From an uncultured Lachnospiraceae bacterium (lineage in GTDB: Bacteria; Bacillota; Clostridia; Lachnospirales; Lachnospiraceae), in the NCBI GenBank assembly GCA_902778245.1, contig CACYXH010000012.1:2265-47388 (forward strand): a DNA stretch of 45,124 bases. Reading direction: 5' to 3'. Both the position numbers and the translations under genes were made by a program. Below are positions 7,038-15,394 of the stretch, one piece after another; the first letter of the stretch is position 1, and the number at the start of each line of letters is the position of its first letter. The notes beneath the pieces are model-generated. The model ran no database searches and was not told the DNA's origin. It saw only the letters and a list, made by a program, of their open reading frames with translations.

Positions 7038-8474
7038 TTAAACCGCGCCGTGCTTCTTAACCGGACGGTCTTCTCTCTTCGTGAATAACATCTCAAATGC
7101 GCCGATGACATATTTTCTCGTATCTTCAGCTTCAATAATCGTATCCACATAGCCTCTTCTGGCCGCGGCCAGAGCGCTGGACTGCAGCGTGGCATATTCC
7201 GCTGCTTTTTCATTGATCAGCGTATTGTCAGCATCCGCGTACATGATCTTCGCTGCCAGTCTGGCATCCATCATACCGATTTCCGCCTGGCTCCATGCAA
7301 AAGTAATATCCGCGCCGATGGCCTTGCTGTTCATGACGGAGTAAGCGCTGCCAAAAGCTTTGCCGATCACTACATTTACCTTCGGCACCGTAGCGTCAGC
7401 GAATGCGTAGGTCAGCTTGGCTGCCGCTTTTGCGATTCTCGTCTCGGAACATTTGGTAGCTTTAAAACCAGTCACATTCGTCAAAGTAAGTACCGGAATT
7501 TCAAACGCGTCGCAGAACTTCACAAACTCTGCAGCTTTCAGGGCGCCTCTCGCGCTGAGAACCGCGTCAAATTCTTCCGTCTTATTTCCGTCTGCATCGT
7601 ACACTTCCGTGCGGTTCGCCACCGCGCCGACTGTCTGTCCATTCAGTTTGATAAAACCGGTCACCATGTCTTTTGCGTAAGCCGCTTTTGTCTCTACAAA
7701 TACACCATTATCGGAGATCTGGGAAAGAAGGATGGAAGTATCTCCCGCAGCGTTGGCCAGATCCGTACATACACGGTTCAGATCATCGGTGCATTCTTCA
7801 TATGTCCCATCGTCCTCATTGTTGGCCGGAAGGATGCTGATCAGTTCTCGGATGCCAGCAAAAATCTCCTCTTCCGTACCCACAAAATCAACCAATCCGG
7901 TCTCTTCACTCTGGAACTTTGCAGTCGCTGTGTCACATACCTCGGCCCGGTTTCCGTCCAGTGCGTTGGGGGAATTTACAAACAATTTAGCTTTCTTTTC
8001 TTCCATAAATGTAAAATCGGTAAGTCCAGGCACTACTGCCAGTCCACCGCCGCAGGTACCAAATACTGCTGTGATCTGAGGAATCACACCGGATGCCAGA
8101 GTCTGCTTCATGTAAATTTCACCGAAAGCATTCAGTGCGTCTGTCGCTTCCTGAAGCCTTAGACCGGCGCAGTCGATCAGGCCAATGACCGGTGCTCCCA
8201 TCTTCATTGCCATATCATAAAGGCCCACGATCTTCTTCGCGTGCATTTCACCAATGCTTCCCCCCAGCACAGAAGCGTCCTGGGCATATACATATACCAG
8301 ATTACCATCAATCACACCATATCCGGTTATGACTCCATCCGACGGAGCTTCTGTCTGCTGCATGTTGAAATCAGTGTTTCTGGCAGTTACATATCCGCCG
8401 ATTTCAACAAAACTGTTCTCATCAAGCAAAGAATTTATTCTTGTGCCTGCTAAGCTTTGTGCTGTATTACTCAT
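7038..8474 (-). CDS. mmdA: Acyl-CoA carboxyltransferase, methylmalonyl-CoA decarboxylase alpha type (MmdA / 12S-like)
   Basis: This crotonase-fold carboxyltransferase transfers CO2 between an acyl-CoA and biotin. The N-half contains GGSIGEMHAKKIVGLYDMA and GTCGGGLAVVPGLTDF, glycine-rich oxyanion/CoA-site motifs. The C-half contains AFGSAYSVMNSKAIGAD and the IGMMDARLAAKIMY segment. Its 478 residues are a little shorter than typical MmdA (~510). GGAGGT lies 9 bases before the ATG at 8474. It is the first gene of the operon with its own promoter. Substrate is uncertain: methylmalonyl-CoA, malonyl-CoA or glutaconyl-CoA are all possible for this family. A second, 2-oxo-acid-type carboxyltransferase (oadA) ends the same operon. 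Confidence 0.88.
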   Translation of the reverse strand: MSNTAQSLAGTRINSLLDENSFVEIGGYVTARNTDFNMQQTEAPSDGVITGYGVIDGNLVYVYAQDASVLGGSIGEMHAKKIVGLYDMAMKMGAPVIGLIDCAGLRLQEATDALNAFGEIYMKQTLASGVIPQITAVFGTCGGGLAVVPGLTDFTFMEEKKAKLFVNSPNALDGNRAEVCDTATAKFQSEETGLVDFVGTEEEIFAGIRELISILPANNEDDGTYEECTDDLNRVCTDLANAAGDTSILLSQISDNGVFVETKAAYAKDMVTGFIKLNGQTVGAVANRTEVYDADGNKTEEFDAVLSARGALKAAEFVKFCDAFEIPVLTLTNVTGFKATKCSETRIAKAAAKLTYAFADATVPKVNVVIGKAFGSAYSVMNSKAIGADITFAWSQAEIGMMDARLAAKIMYADADNTLINEKAAEYATLQSSALAAARRGYVDTIIEAEDTRKYVIGAFEMLFTKREDRPVKKHGAV

Positions 8475-8524
8475 TCTTTCAGACCTCCATTTTATAATAA
8501 AATTTTCAATTTTCTGCCATTATC

Positions 8525-8553
8525 ATAATAGTCCCTTTCCGTAAAAAAGGCAA
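8525..8553 (-). promoter_or_regulatory. Promoter of the Na+ decarboxylase operon
   Basis: Minus strand: TTGCCT, 17-base spacer, TATTAT, about 50 bases upstream of the mmdA start. The region also follows the preceding carboxypeptidase gene divergently only in the sense of spacing; no operator is obvious. Confidence 0.6.
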
Positions 8554-8576
8554 GCATTTTTGACGAAAATGTCGGT

Positions 8577-9800
8577 TTAGAAAAAGAACTCCTTCAGCAC
8601 ATTTTTCAAACATAAACGGAAATTGATCCGCTCAATATCTCTGTCCAAGACCAACGTAAAACGAGCCGCCTCCCAGTCTCCCACCATACAGGAAATACTG
8701 CCCGCCGCATCCCCCGCGTTCACCGGAGCCTCCAGTATCTTTGGCATTTCAATCTTCGCCTGAATTGTTTCCTCCGGCAAAAGCAGTATTTCTCCTTTTC
8801 CCTGCGTCCCGTCCAGGAGTACCTGTATTGGAACCTCACTTTCCACACCGTTATGAACGGATATGGCGGGAAGCTGCACTTTATTTAAATCGAACTGCTT
8901 TTTCTCATAATGGGAAAATCCATACTCTACCAGCTTGGCAGTATCTGTCCATTTATAGGTCTTGTGGCTGGGCCAGCCGCAGGCAAGAAGGGCTACGATC
9001 AGCGTCTCATTTCCCCGGCGCACGGCGCCAACATAGCAATAGCCGGCGCTGCCGGTGAAACCGGTCTTTCCACTGAGAGCGCCCTCCATTATGGAAAGCA
9101 GCGCATTGTGGTTGACGCAGGTAAAGCTCCGATTTCCGGACGCTTCCTGAAAGCTGTACTGCGCAGTTCTGGTTATGGTCAGAAATTCCTCTGATTTCTC
9201 CGACTGGCTGATACAATAGCGCATCACTTTCGCAAGATCCTCCGCAGTCGTGCTGTGAGCTCCGTTTTTGTCCTCCCCGTCGAGTCCGTTGGGGGTTACA
9301 TAATGGGTATGTTCACAGCCGATCTGTGCTGCCTTTTTATTCATTAATCTGGCAAAGTCCTCCACGCTTCCTCCCACATGTTCTGCCACGCACACAGCCG
9401 AATCATTGTGGGACTCTAACATCATGGAATACAGAAGATCCTTCAGATAATAGCTTTCCCCGAAGCGCATTCCAAGATGCACCTGCGGCTGACTTGCAGC
9501 CTTTTCTGATACCTCACAGAGTTCTTCGGGGCTCGCCAATTCCAGCGCCAAAATACAGGTCATGATCTTTGTGGTGCTTGCCATAGGCAGCACCTCCTGC
9601 TCATTTTTCCCAAACAAAACACGCCCGCTGTCACCATCCATCAAAACGGCGCTGCGGGCGTACAGATTATTTAATTCTTGAGGGGTTTCCTGTGCCACAG
9701 TTTTTTTCGAACAAGAAAAAAGCAGTATACATAGGCTCAGCCAGAGCATGAACCTAAAACTGCTTTTTCGGTATATTCCCATCCATTGACTATAATTCAT
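8577..9800 (-). CDS. D-alanyl-D-alanine carboxypeptidase (peptidase S11, DacF/PBP5-like), possible lipoprotein
   Basis: This low-molecular-weight penicillin-binding protein trims the terminal D-Ala from peptidoglycan stem peptides outside the membrane. It has an N-terminal hydrophobic segment (FMLWLSLCILLFSC), the SxxK motif STTK at 75-78, SHN at 130-132 and KTG at 245-247, followed by a C-terminal beta domain. The hydrophobic segment ends LFSCSKK, which fits a loose lipobox with Cys30, so the protein may be lipid-anchored. It lacks the usual amphipathic C-terminal anchor helix in any clear form; the end is KNVLKEFFF. The ATG at 9800 has GGAGAG eight bases upstream. It lies downstream of scpB. 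Confidence 0.9.
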   Translation of the reverse strand: MNYSQWMGIYRKSSFRFMLWLSLCILLFSCSKKTVAQETPQELNNLYARSAVLMDGDSGRVLFGKNEQEVLPMASTTKIMTCILALELASPEELCEVSEKAASQPQVHLGMRFGESYYLKDLLYSMMLESHNDSAVCVAEHVGGSVEDFARLMNKKAAQIGCEHTHYVTPNGLDGEDKNGAHSTTAEDLAKVMRYCISQSEKSEEFLTITRTAQYSFQEASGNRSFTCVNHNALLSIMEGALSGKTGFTGSAGYCYVGAVRRGNETLIVALLACGWPSHKTYKWTDTAKLVEYGFSHYEKKQFDLNKVQLPAISVHNGVESEVPIQVLLDGTQGKGEILLLPEETIQAKIEMPKILEAPVNAGDAAGSISCMVGDWEAARFTLVLDRDIERINFRLCLKNVLKEFFF

Positions 9801-9863
9801 CTATTGCTCTCCAGTTTCAATTATTTCCTTAAAATATATGTACTGCCCCCTCTTCCTATGAAT

Positions 9864-9897
9864 CTAAGGAAATGCTGGTTTCATCAGTGCTTCCCTA
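9864..9897 (-). repeat. Stop-codon-anchored hairpin after scpB (CACTGAT family)
   Basis: Reading minus, the scpB stop TAG begins the left arm TAGGGAAGCACTGATG and the right arm reads CAGCATTTCCTTAG. It resembles a fused left and right end of the larger element at 36786-36908 (shared GGAAGCACTGAT). No T-run follows, so it is a weak terminator at most. Confidence 0.6.
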
Positions 9898-10464
9898 AAC
9901 CTGCAGCTTCATCTGAATTTCTTCCTCTGCTTCTGATTTAAAATCCTCCACCTGCATAGGGTTGATCACGGGAAGGTCTTCCAGCGACTGCACCCCAAAA
10001 TGTCTCAGAAATTCTTCTGTTGTCCCAAACAACAACGGGCGTCCCGGAGCATCCAGGCGTCCCAATTCCTTGATCAGATTATATTCCACCAGCTTATTCA
10101 CCGCATGGTCGCTCTTCACACCCCGGATCTTCTCAATCTCCAGTCTGGTGACCGGCTGTTTGTAAGCAACAATGGAAAGCGTCTCCAGCAGGACATCCGT
10201 CAGCATGATCTTCTGGGGCTGCTTGGCGATCCGTATCAGCGTCTCGTAGTATTCCCGTTTTGTACATAGCTGATAACAATGGTCCAGCTCAATGATCTGG
10301 ATACCCCGATCTTCTTCCAGATAACGATCCATCATATCGTGGATCAGTTTTTCTGTTGTCTGTGTATCCTGTTCAATCGCCTTTGCAATTTTTTCTGCCT
10401 CCACTGAATTACCCATGGTAAATAAGATTGCCTCAATAGCAGCCTGTGTTTTTTTTATTTCCAC
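9895..10464 (-). CDS. scpB: Segregation and condensation protein B
   Basis: ScpB is the dimeric winged-helix subunit of the SMC-ScpAB condensin complex, which compacts and segregates the chromosome. The 189 residues begin with the typical IEAILFTMGNSVEAEKIAKAIE and include the core ETLSIVAYKQPVTRLEIEKIRGVKSDHAVNKLVE and the wing motif LGRLDAPGRPLLFGTTEEFLRHFG. Length is normal. It follows scpA by 35 bases in the same operon, the standard order in Firmicutes. Its stop codon opens the stem of the hairpin at 9864-9897. Confidence 0.96.
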   Translation of the reverse strand: MEIKKTQAAIEAILFTMGNSVEAEKIAKAIEQDTQTTEKLIHDMMDRYLEEDRGIQIIELDHCYQLCTKREYYETLIRIAKQPQKIMLTDVLLETLSIVAYKQPVTRLEIEKIRGVKSDHAVNKLVEYNLIKELGRLDAPGRPLLFGTTEEFLRHFGVQSLEDLPVINPMQVEDFKSEAEEEIQMKLQV

Positions 10465-10499
10465 TGTTATTTCTCCTTATATGTTCTTTCATCAATGGC

Positions 10500-11288
10500 T
10501 TATTCTTCTGGATTTTCCCTGTCATTTTGTACGTTCCACTCAGATGGATCCTTGGCTGTTATATAAATTTCCGCAAATGTGCCATCCTGCTCTACTCCAA
10601 TTTTTCCGACCTTCATCAGTTCCAGGATCGTCATGAAGGTAACCACCATATACATCTTGCCTTTCTGCAGTGTCAGAAGGTTCCGGAAAGTGCAGCTTCC
10701 CCTGTCCATAATATACTGCTCCACGAAAGCCATGGTTTTATTCAGATCCACCTCGTCTTTCTCGATCTTACCGAAATGGCTCCTGATGGGATCGATCCGA
10801 TCCTCCCGGCGTTTCATGATTTCCTGAAACACTGTATTTAATCTGGGAAGCGTCACATCTTTTAACAGGTCGTCCAGGTTTACAGGTTCACGATATGCCT
10901 TTACCTCGTCAGGAATATCTTCTTTTTTGTAGAGATGGTAAGCCGCGTCTTCTTCCCGATCCCTCAGTTCATAAGACATATATTTGTACATCTTATACTC
11001 CAGCAGCTTTTGTACCAGTTCTTCTCTGGGATCCAGCTCTTCGCCCTCCTCATCCACCTCCGGCGGAAGAAGCATTTTTGATTTGATGTCGATGAGTGTT
11101 GCCGCCATCACGAGAAATTCACTCATGACGTTCAGATCCTGTCTCTGCATCTCCTCAATATAGGCCAGATATTGATCCGTAATCTCCACGATCGGGATAT
11201 CATATATATTTATTTTGTTCTTATCAATCAGATGCAGCAGCAAGTCCAACGGCCCTTCAAACGCCTGCAGCTTTACCGGTATTCCCAT
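10500..11288 (-). CDS. scpA: Segregation and condensation protein A
   Basis: ScpA is the kleisin of the SMC condensin; its N-terminus contacts the SMC neck and its C-terminus the SMC head. The 262-residue chain starts with VKLQAFEGPLDLLLHLIDKNKINIYDIPI, the family signature, followed by EFLVMAATLIDIKSKMLLP. A charged middle and a C-terminal winged-helix segment (TFMTILELMKVGKIGVEQDGTFAEI) complete it. The start is 23 bases after the metallophosphoesterase stop, and scpB follows directly, so the three genes form one unit. Confidence 0.96.
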   Translation of the reverse strand: MGIPVKLQAFEGPLDLLLHLIDKNKINIYDIPIVEITDQYLAYIEEMQRQDLNVMSEFLVMAATLIDIKSKMLLPPEVDEEGEELDPREELVQKLLEYKMYKYMSYELRDREEDAAYHLYKKEDIPDEVKAYREPVNLDDLLKDVTLPRLNTVFQEIMKRREDRIDPIRSHFGKIEKDEVDLNKTMAFVEQYIMDRGSCTFRNLLTLQKGKMYMVVTFMTILELMKVGKIGVEQDGTFAEIYITAKDPSEWNVQNDRENPEE

Positions 11289-11311
11289 CTAACTCCTCCT
11301 TAGAAGCGCTT

Positions 11312-12112
11312 TTATACAAAATCAAGCACCACCAGTTCCGGTGGATTATTGATCCTGAGTTTTATCGTGTGCGATCCCAATCCTGCACTGACAATCATCT
11401 TTTTTTCTTCAATAGTGTACAGCCCATGATCATATTTTGGAAACAGGGTCCAGTTCGGACTGATCAATCCACCGATTTTTGGCAGCCGTACCATGCCGCC
11501 GTGGAGATGTCCGGAAAGCGTCAGGTCTGCTCCCCACTGAGCGTACGCAGAAAAATAGTCCGGATTATGGGCAAGCAAAATGCGGTAAGCCCCTTCGGCC
11601 GGCTCTCCCAGTGCTTCTCTTATCTCTTCCGCCGGCATTTTTTGTCTTCTTCCATGTCCGTAATACTTCCAATCCATCTCGTAACCGTAGAGAGCCAATT
11701 TCGTCCGATTGATTTCGATAAATTGTCCGGAATTTCGCAGGACGCGAACCCCCAGACTGCGTATTTTCTGAGTATATTTCTCATAAGCATCGCCGAACAC
11801 TTCCTGCCGGTATTCCATCCGCGTCTCATGGTTTCCATTCACGCAATAGACCGGATATCTCCTGGTGAGTTCACCAAGAAGCGCCACCGCAGAATCAATG
11901 CCCAGGTTCTTCGCTTTGGCCAGCACCATATCTCCTGCCGACAGCACTGCCTTCGGATCCGCTTCCCGTATTTCCTGCAGCAGTGTCTCATTCTGTTCTC
12001 CGATCACCGTATTATGCAGATCCGCCAGCACTGCAATGGAAAACGGCTGCTGCGGCCGCAGCATGGGATCCGATATTCTAATTTTGTAATGGGAAACTTT
12101 TATTGAACTCAT
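11312..12112 (-). CDS. Calcineurin-like metallophosphoesterase (YaeI/YkuE type)
   Basis: A two-metal phosphoesterase fold. Visible metal-ligand motifs in order are ADLHN (first Asp-X-His), AGDMV (GD), NGNHETR (GNHE), LLAHNPDYF, and LSGHLHGG (GHxH). With the ATG at 12112 it has 266 residues and no clear signal peptide or transmembrane anchor, although relatives often carry one and act on membrane or nucleotide substrates. The ATG has AAGGAGG directly upstream. An upstream in-frame GTG at 12169 would sit at the predicted transcription start, which argues against it. It is the first gene of the mpe-scpA-scpB unit. The substrate is unknown. Confidence 0.85.
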   Translation of the reverse strand: MSSIKVSHYKIRISDPMLRPQQPFSIAVLADLHNTVIGEQNETLLQEIREADPKAVLSAGDMVLAKAKNLGIDSAVALLGELTRRYPVYCVNGNHETRMEYRQEVFGDAYEKYTQKIRSLGVRVLRNSGQFIEINRTKLALYGYEMDWKYYGHGRRQKMPAEEIREALGEPAEGAYRILLAHNPDYFSAYAQWGADLTLSGHLHGGMVRLPKIGGLISPNWTLFPKYDHGLYTIEEKKMIVSAGLGSHTIKLRINNPPELVVLDFV

Positions 12113-12134
12113 AATCCTCCTTGAGCAAACCGTT

Positions 12135-12181
12135 CTGCCGCCCTCTTTAGGCGGCAGCACATCATTCACTCTGAGAGTATA
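12135..12181 (-). promoter_or_regulatory. Promoter and leader hairpin before the metallophosphoesterase
   Basis: Reading minus, TGTTATACT is an extended -10 (TATACT at 12176-12181) with a T-rich -35 region. The leader then forms CTGCCGCC-TAAAGAG-GGCGGCAG (12135-12142/12150-12157), a GC-rich 8-bp hairpin 23 bases before the ATG. It has no T-run, so it is a leader structure, not a clear terminator. Confidence 0.5.
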
Positions 12182-12220
12182 ACATAATCTTTCTATAAAA
12201 AAAAGAACGGTTTTTCGACA

Positions 12221-13384
12221 TTACATGCAATAAATCTCCCAAACTTTCTTCAGGCAGTCTATAAACGCCATTTTTTCTACGTCCTCCGCTGCCAGTATTC
12301 GAGAACTTCCCAGCTTTTTCTCTCCCAGATAGTAAATCTGTTCTCCCAGGAGCTCCCCCTTTTGTATCGGTGCTTTCAGGTTCTCCTGAAGAGTTATCTC
12401 AGTAGTGATTCCGGAAAAGTCTTCCGATTTGGTACTCAGATAAGTAAATTCCGACTCATACTCTGCTGTTACCATATCTTCTTTACCCGCCGCCACGGGA
12501 ACGGGGTTCGGCGGTGTCTCATGAGGATCCCGATAGAGACTGCATACGCCAAAACCGTAATTAAGCAGTTCCGAAGCATTGCGAAATCTGGTCTTGGAAT
12601 CCGGTGAGGTCATCACTACTCCTATCAGACGGATGCCATCCCGGACAGCTGTGGCGGAAAGACAGTATTTCGCGATGCTGGTGCTCCCGGTTTTCAGGCC
12701 ATCGCACCCGTCATAGCTTCGCAGCAGCTTGTTAGTGTTAGTCAACGTAAAAGGGCTGCTTCCCTGCCGGGTTACATGGGTAATATCCTCCATCCAGATG
12801 CCGGAGTATTGCGAAATCTGAGGATGGTTCATTAATAGCTCTCTTGACATGATGGCCACATCCCTGGCTGTGGTGTAATGCTCCGGGGACTCCGTCAGGC
12901 CGCAGCAATCCACAAAATGTGTATTTCTCATTCCTAATTCTGCTGCCCGTTCATTCATTCGTTGTACAAAAGCCTGCTCGCTCCCTCCAATGTGTTCCGC
13001 CATGGCTACCGCGGCATCATTTCCTGATGCTATAACAATGCATTTTAGCATAGTCTCCACCGTCTGCTTTTCTCCTTCTTCTAAAAAAACCTGGGATCCC
13101 CCCATAGATTTTGCATGGGCGCTGGTCACCACTTCATCCTCCAGTTTCAACTTCCCCTGATCCAATGCCTCCATGATCAAAAGCATGGTCATGACCTTGG
13201 TGACGCTGGCAGGGTGTACCGGAGTATCTGCATCCTTCTCATACAGCACTGTTCCAGTGGACACCTCTATCAAAATTGCGTGGGGCGTCTCCAATTCCAG
13301 AGCTTCCCCCTCCGCAAATACGCCTGCGCCGGTACCCAGCACAAGCCAGACCAATAATAGCATGCTTCCTATCTTTTTTAACAT
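12221..13384 (-). CDS. D-alanyl-D-alanine carboxypeptidase (peptidase S11), second copy
   Basis: A second low-molecular-weight penicillin-binding protein, 387 residues from the ATG at 13384. It has a signal peptide (MLKKIGSMLLLVWLVLGTGAG VFAEG), SxxK as SVTK at 60-63, SGN at 120-122 and KTG at 231-233, then a beta domain and a C-terminal amphipathic stretch (AFIDCLKKVWEIY) like the membrane anchor of DacA-type enzymes. Its closest neighbour of the same family is at 8577-9800; the two differ in anchoring (putative lipobox versus C-terminal helix). The start is uncertain: an upstream ATG at 13402 lies in a hairpin loop. The GGCGG that would serve the 13384 start is inside the 3' arm of the hairpin at 13389-13439. 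Confidence 0.92.
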   Translation of the reverse strand: MLKKIGSMLLLVWLVLGTGAGVFAEGEALELETPHAILIEVSTGTVLYEKDADTPVHPASVTKVMTMLLIMEALDQGKLKLEDEVVTSAHAKSMGGSQVFLEEGEKQTVETMLKCIVIASGNDAAVAMAEHIGGSEQAFVQRMNERAAELGMRNTHFVDCCGLTESPEHYTTARDVAIMSRELLMNHPQISQYSGIWMEDITHVTRQGSSPFTLTNTNKLLRSYDGCDGLKTGSTSIAKYCLSATAVRDGIRLIGVVMTSPDSKTRFRNASELLNYGFGVCSLYRDPHETPPNPVPVAAGKEDMVTAEYESEFTYLSTKSEDFSGITTEITLQENLKAPIQKGELLGEQIYYLGEKKLGSSRILAAEDVEKMAFIDCLKKVWEIYCM

Positions 13385-13388
13385 ATAA

Positions 13389-13439
13389 AAACCGCCGGAC
13401 ATTCTATTTATTTTAAATATATAGAAAGTTCAGCGGTTT
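13389..13439 (-). terminator. Terminator-like hairpin overlapping the carboxypeptidase start region
   Basis: Minus strand: AAACCGCTGAAC (13439-13428) pairs with GTCCGGCGGTTT (13400-13389), about 11 of 12 pairs with GU allowed, followed by TTTATATG. The AT-rich loop can fold further (TTCTAT...ATAGAA). It lies 43 bases past the cls stop and abuts the downstream ATG at 13384, so it could be the cls terminator, an attenuator, or both. Confidence 0.6.
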
Positions 13440-13481
13440 ATTCCTGTTTTTCACCAGTGAAACACACAAAGCGGGTTTCGT

Positions 13482-15026
13482 TCAAAGCATGGGAGCCAGC
13501 AGACGAAGGATACTCTGCATCAGGCGTACAATAATATTTCGATTTTTGCAATACTCTTTCGTGATCTCTCTGGAATCCTTCAGTGTCTCCAGGACGTCCT
13601 CCTTCACCTTCATCACCGCTTTTGATTGATACATCCAGACTCCGCACTCAAAGTGAAGGTACAGGCTGCGATAATCCATGTTCACAGATCCGACGGTAGC
13701 CACCTCATCATCACAGATAAAGCATTTTGCATGGAGAAATCCCGGCGCATACTCAAAAATCCTGACTCCGGAATCGATCAGCTGCTCATAGTAGGACTGT
13801 GTCAACAGAAACACCATCTTTTTATCCGGTATTCCAGGAGTGACAATACGCACATCCACCCCGTTTTTGGCCGCCAGACACAGGCAGGTCATCATCTCAT
13901 TATCGATGATCAGGTACGGCGTAAAAATATAAACATACCTTTTTGCCTGATTAATGATATTCAGGTAAACATTCTCACCAACCGTTTCCTGATCCAGAGG
14001 TGTGTCGCTGTAGGGCTGTACAAAACCATCATCCGGGAAATTCCCGGCATAGTAACGATGAGACTGATATCCGGACATATCCTCCAGTTCTTCCATCGTC
14101 CCTCTCATGACACTCCACATCTGGAGAAACATGACCGTAAAGCTCCACACTGCCTCGCCCTTCAGCATAACGCCGGTGTCTTTCCAGTGCCCGAAGCGCA
14201 CCTTACGGTTAATATATTCATCCGCCAGATTGATACCGCCGGAAAATCCCGTATGCCCGTCGATCACCATAATTTTCCTGTGATCCCGGTTATTCAGCAC
14301 CACCGACACAACAGGCCGGAAAGGATTAAACACCTCACACTGAATTCCTCTGGCCCTGACCTCTTTATAGAATCCGGACGGAAGTGTATTCACACACCCC
14401 ACATCATCATAGATCAGGCGGACGTCTACCCCGTTCTTTGCCTTTTCTTCCAGGATATTCAGAATACTTTGCCACATTTCCCCATTATCAATAATAAAGT
14501 ATTCCAGAAATATAAAATGCTCCGCCTTTTTCAGCTCTTCGATCATTCTCTGATACAGCAGTTCTCCCACCGGGAAATATTCTGTCTGGGTATTCTGGTA
14601 AACGGGAAATCCTGCGTAATCCCTCAGGTACACGGACTGCTTGTTGATCTGCAGATCTATCTGTTCCAGCTTTTCCCGCACCTTTGGGTTCTCTATTAAT
14701 ACATGCTCACTACTCTTAGCCGCCTCATCATAACTGTGTTTTACCGTCTTAGCCATTCTGGAATTACCAAACATCAGGTAGAGTGACGCGCCTACTACCG
14801 GCACCAGAAGAATCAGGATCGTCCATGCCAGTTTATACGCCGGATTAATTCTCTTATTGACGATCCATAATATCGCCACCGCACAGACTATCTGAATCAA
14901 ATTCATAAATATCTGATACCGACTTCCCAGCAGATATACAAATTCTGTAAACCAGAAAATCTGCAAAATGATCGATATCCCCACAAAAAACATTCTGCTG
15001 AATAAGCGTTTTAACAGCTTTTGCAT
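13482..15026 (-). CDS. cls: Cardiolipin synthase (phospholipase D family)
   Basis: This membrane enzyme condenses two phosphatidylglycerols (or related donors) into cardiolipin. The 514 residues start with hydrophobic segments (about 12-35, 40-57 and 66-85). The two PLD catalytic HKD motifs follow: HRKIMVIDG at 249-257 and HAKCFICDDE at 432-441, with NxD-like followers (SGGINLADEY, GSVNMDYRSL). Length and order match bacterial Cls of the ClsA type. The ATG at 15026 has AGGGAG about six bases upstream. No separate promoter is evident between it and rpsU, so read-through past the rpsU terminator probably supplies transcription. Confidence 0.95.
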   Translation of the reverse strand: MQKLLKRLFSRMFFVGISIILQIFWFTEFVYLLGSRYQIFMNLIQIVCAVAILWIVNKRINPAYKLAWTILILLVPVVGASLYLMFGNSRMAKTVKHSYDEAAKSSEHVLIENPKVREKLEQIDLQINKQSVYLRDYAGFPVYQNTQTEYFPVGELLYQRMIEELKKAEHFIFLEYFIIDNGEMWQSILNILEEKAKNGVDVRLIYDDVGCVNTLPSGFYKEVRARGIQCEVFNPFRPVVSVVLNNRDHRKIMVIDGHTGFSGGINLADEYINRKVRFGHWKDTGVMLKGEAVWSFTVMFLQMWSVMRGTMEELEDMSGYQSHRYYAGNFPDDGFVQPYSDTPLDQETVGENVYLNIINQAKRYVYIFTPYLIIDNEMMTCLCLAAKNGVDVRIVTPGIPDKKMVFLLTQSYYEQLIDSGVRIFEYAPGFLHAKCFICDDEVATVGSVNMDYRSLYLHFECGVWMYQSKAVMKVKEDVLETLKDSREITKEYCKNRNIIVRLMQSILRLLAPML

Positions 15027-15038
15027 AAAAACTCCCTG

Positions 15039-15070
15039 AACAACAAATCCCTGGTCTGGCCGACCAGGGA
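15039..15070 (-). terminator. Intrinsic terminator after rpsU
   Basis: A perfect 9-bp stem, TCCCTGGTC-GGCCA-GACCAGGGA, followed by TTTGTTGTT on the minus strand, 13 bases past the S21 stop. It ends just before the cls ribosome-binding site. Confidence 0.9.
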
Positions 15071-15083
15071 CTTTGACTGCACA

Positions 15084-15260
15084 TTAGTTAAATTTCCGTT
15101 TGCGAGCAGCTTCAGATTTTTTCTTACGTCTAACGCTCGGCTTTTCGTAATGCTCTCTCTTGCGAATCTCCTGCTGAATACCAGCCTTTGCGCAATTTCT
15201 CTTGAAACGGCGCAAAGCGCTATCCAACGTCTCATTCTCTTTAACGATCACATTTGACAT
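15084..15260 (-). CDS. rpsU: 30S ribosomal protein S21
   Basis: A 58-residue basic protein starting [20 protein letters not shown] and ending [13 protein letters not shown], the full S21 pattern. It binds the 30S platform near the anti-Shine-Dalgarno region and helps initiation. The ATG at 15260 follows GGAGGGAGG 14 bases upstream. It has its own promoter at 15339-15366 and its own terminator at 15039-15070, with cls downstream. Many Clostridia have yqeY after rpsU; here that gene is absent. Confidence 0.97.
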   Translation of the reverse strand: MSNVIVKENETLDSALRRFKRNCAKAGIQQEIRKREHYEKPSVRRKKKSEAARKRKFN

Positions 15261-15338
15261 TGTCTCACACCTAACCTCCCTCCAGCTGTAAATTGTGCAT
15301 AATACAACTGTCTGGGTATTTTTACTGCACTAATAAGT

Positions 15339-15366
15339 ATTATAGCAGATTTTTCGTGTTCGTCAA
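15339..15366 (-). promoter_or_regulatory. rpsU promoter
   Basis: Minus strand: TTGACG, 16-base spacer, TATAAT preceded by TGC (extended -10). It gives a leader of about 70 bases before the S21 ATG. Confidence 0.8.
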
Positions 15367-15394
15367 CTGTTTTCTTAAAAAATGTGACTTTTAC

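Noticed and set aside
12113-12169. GTG start at 12169 for the metallophosphoesterase
   Set aside because: It lies at the predicted transcription start point and its codons overlap the leader hairpin; the ATG at 12112 has a strong AAGGAGG.
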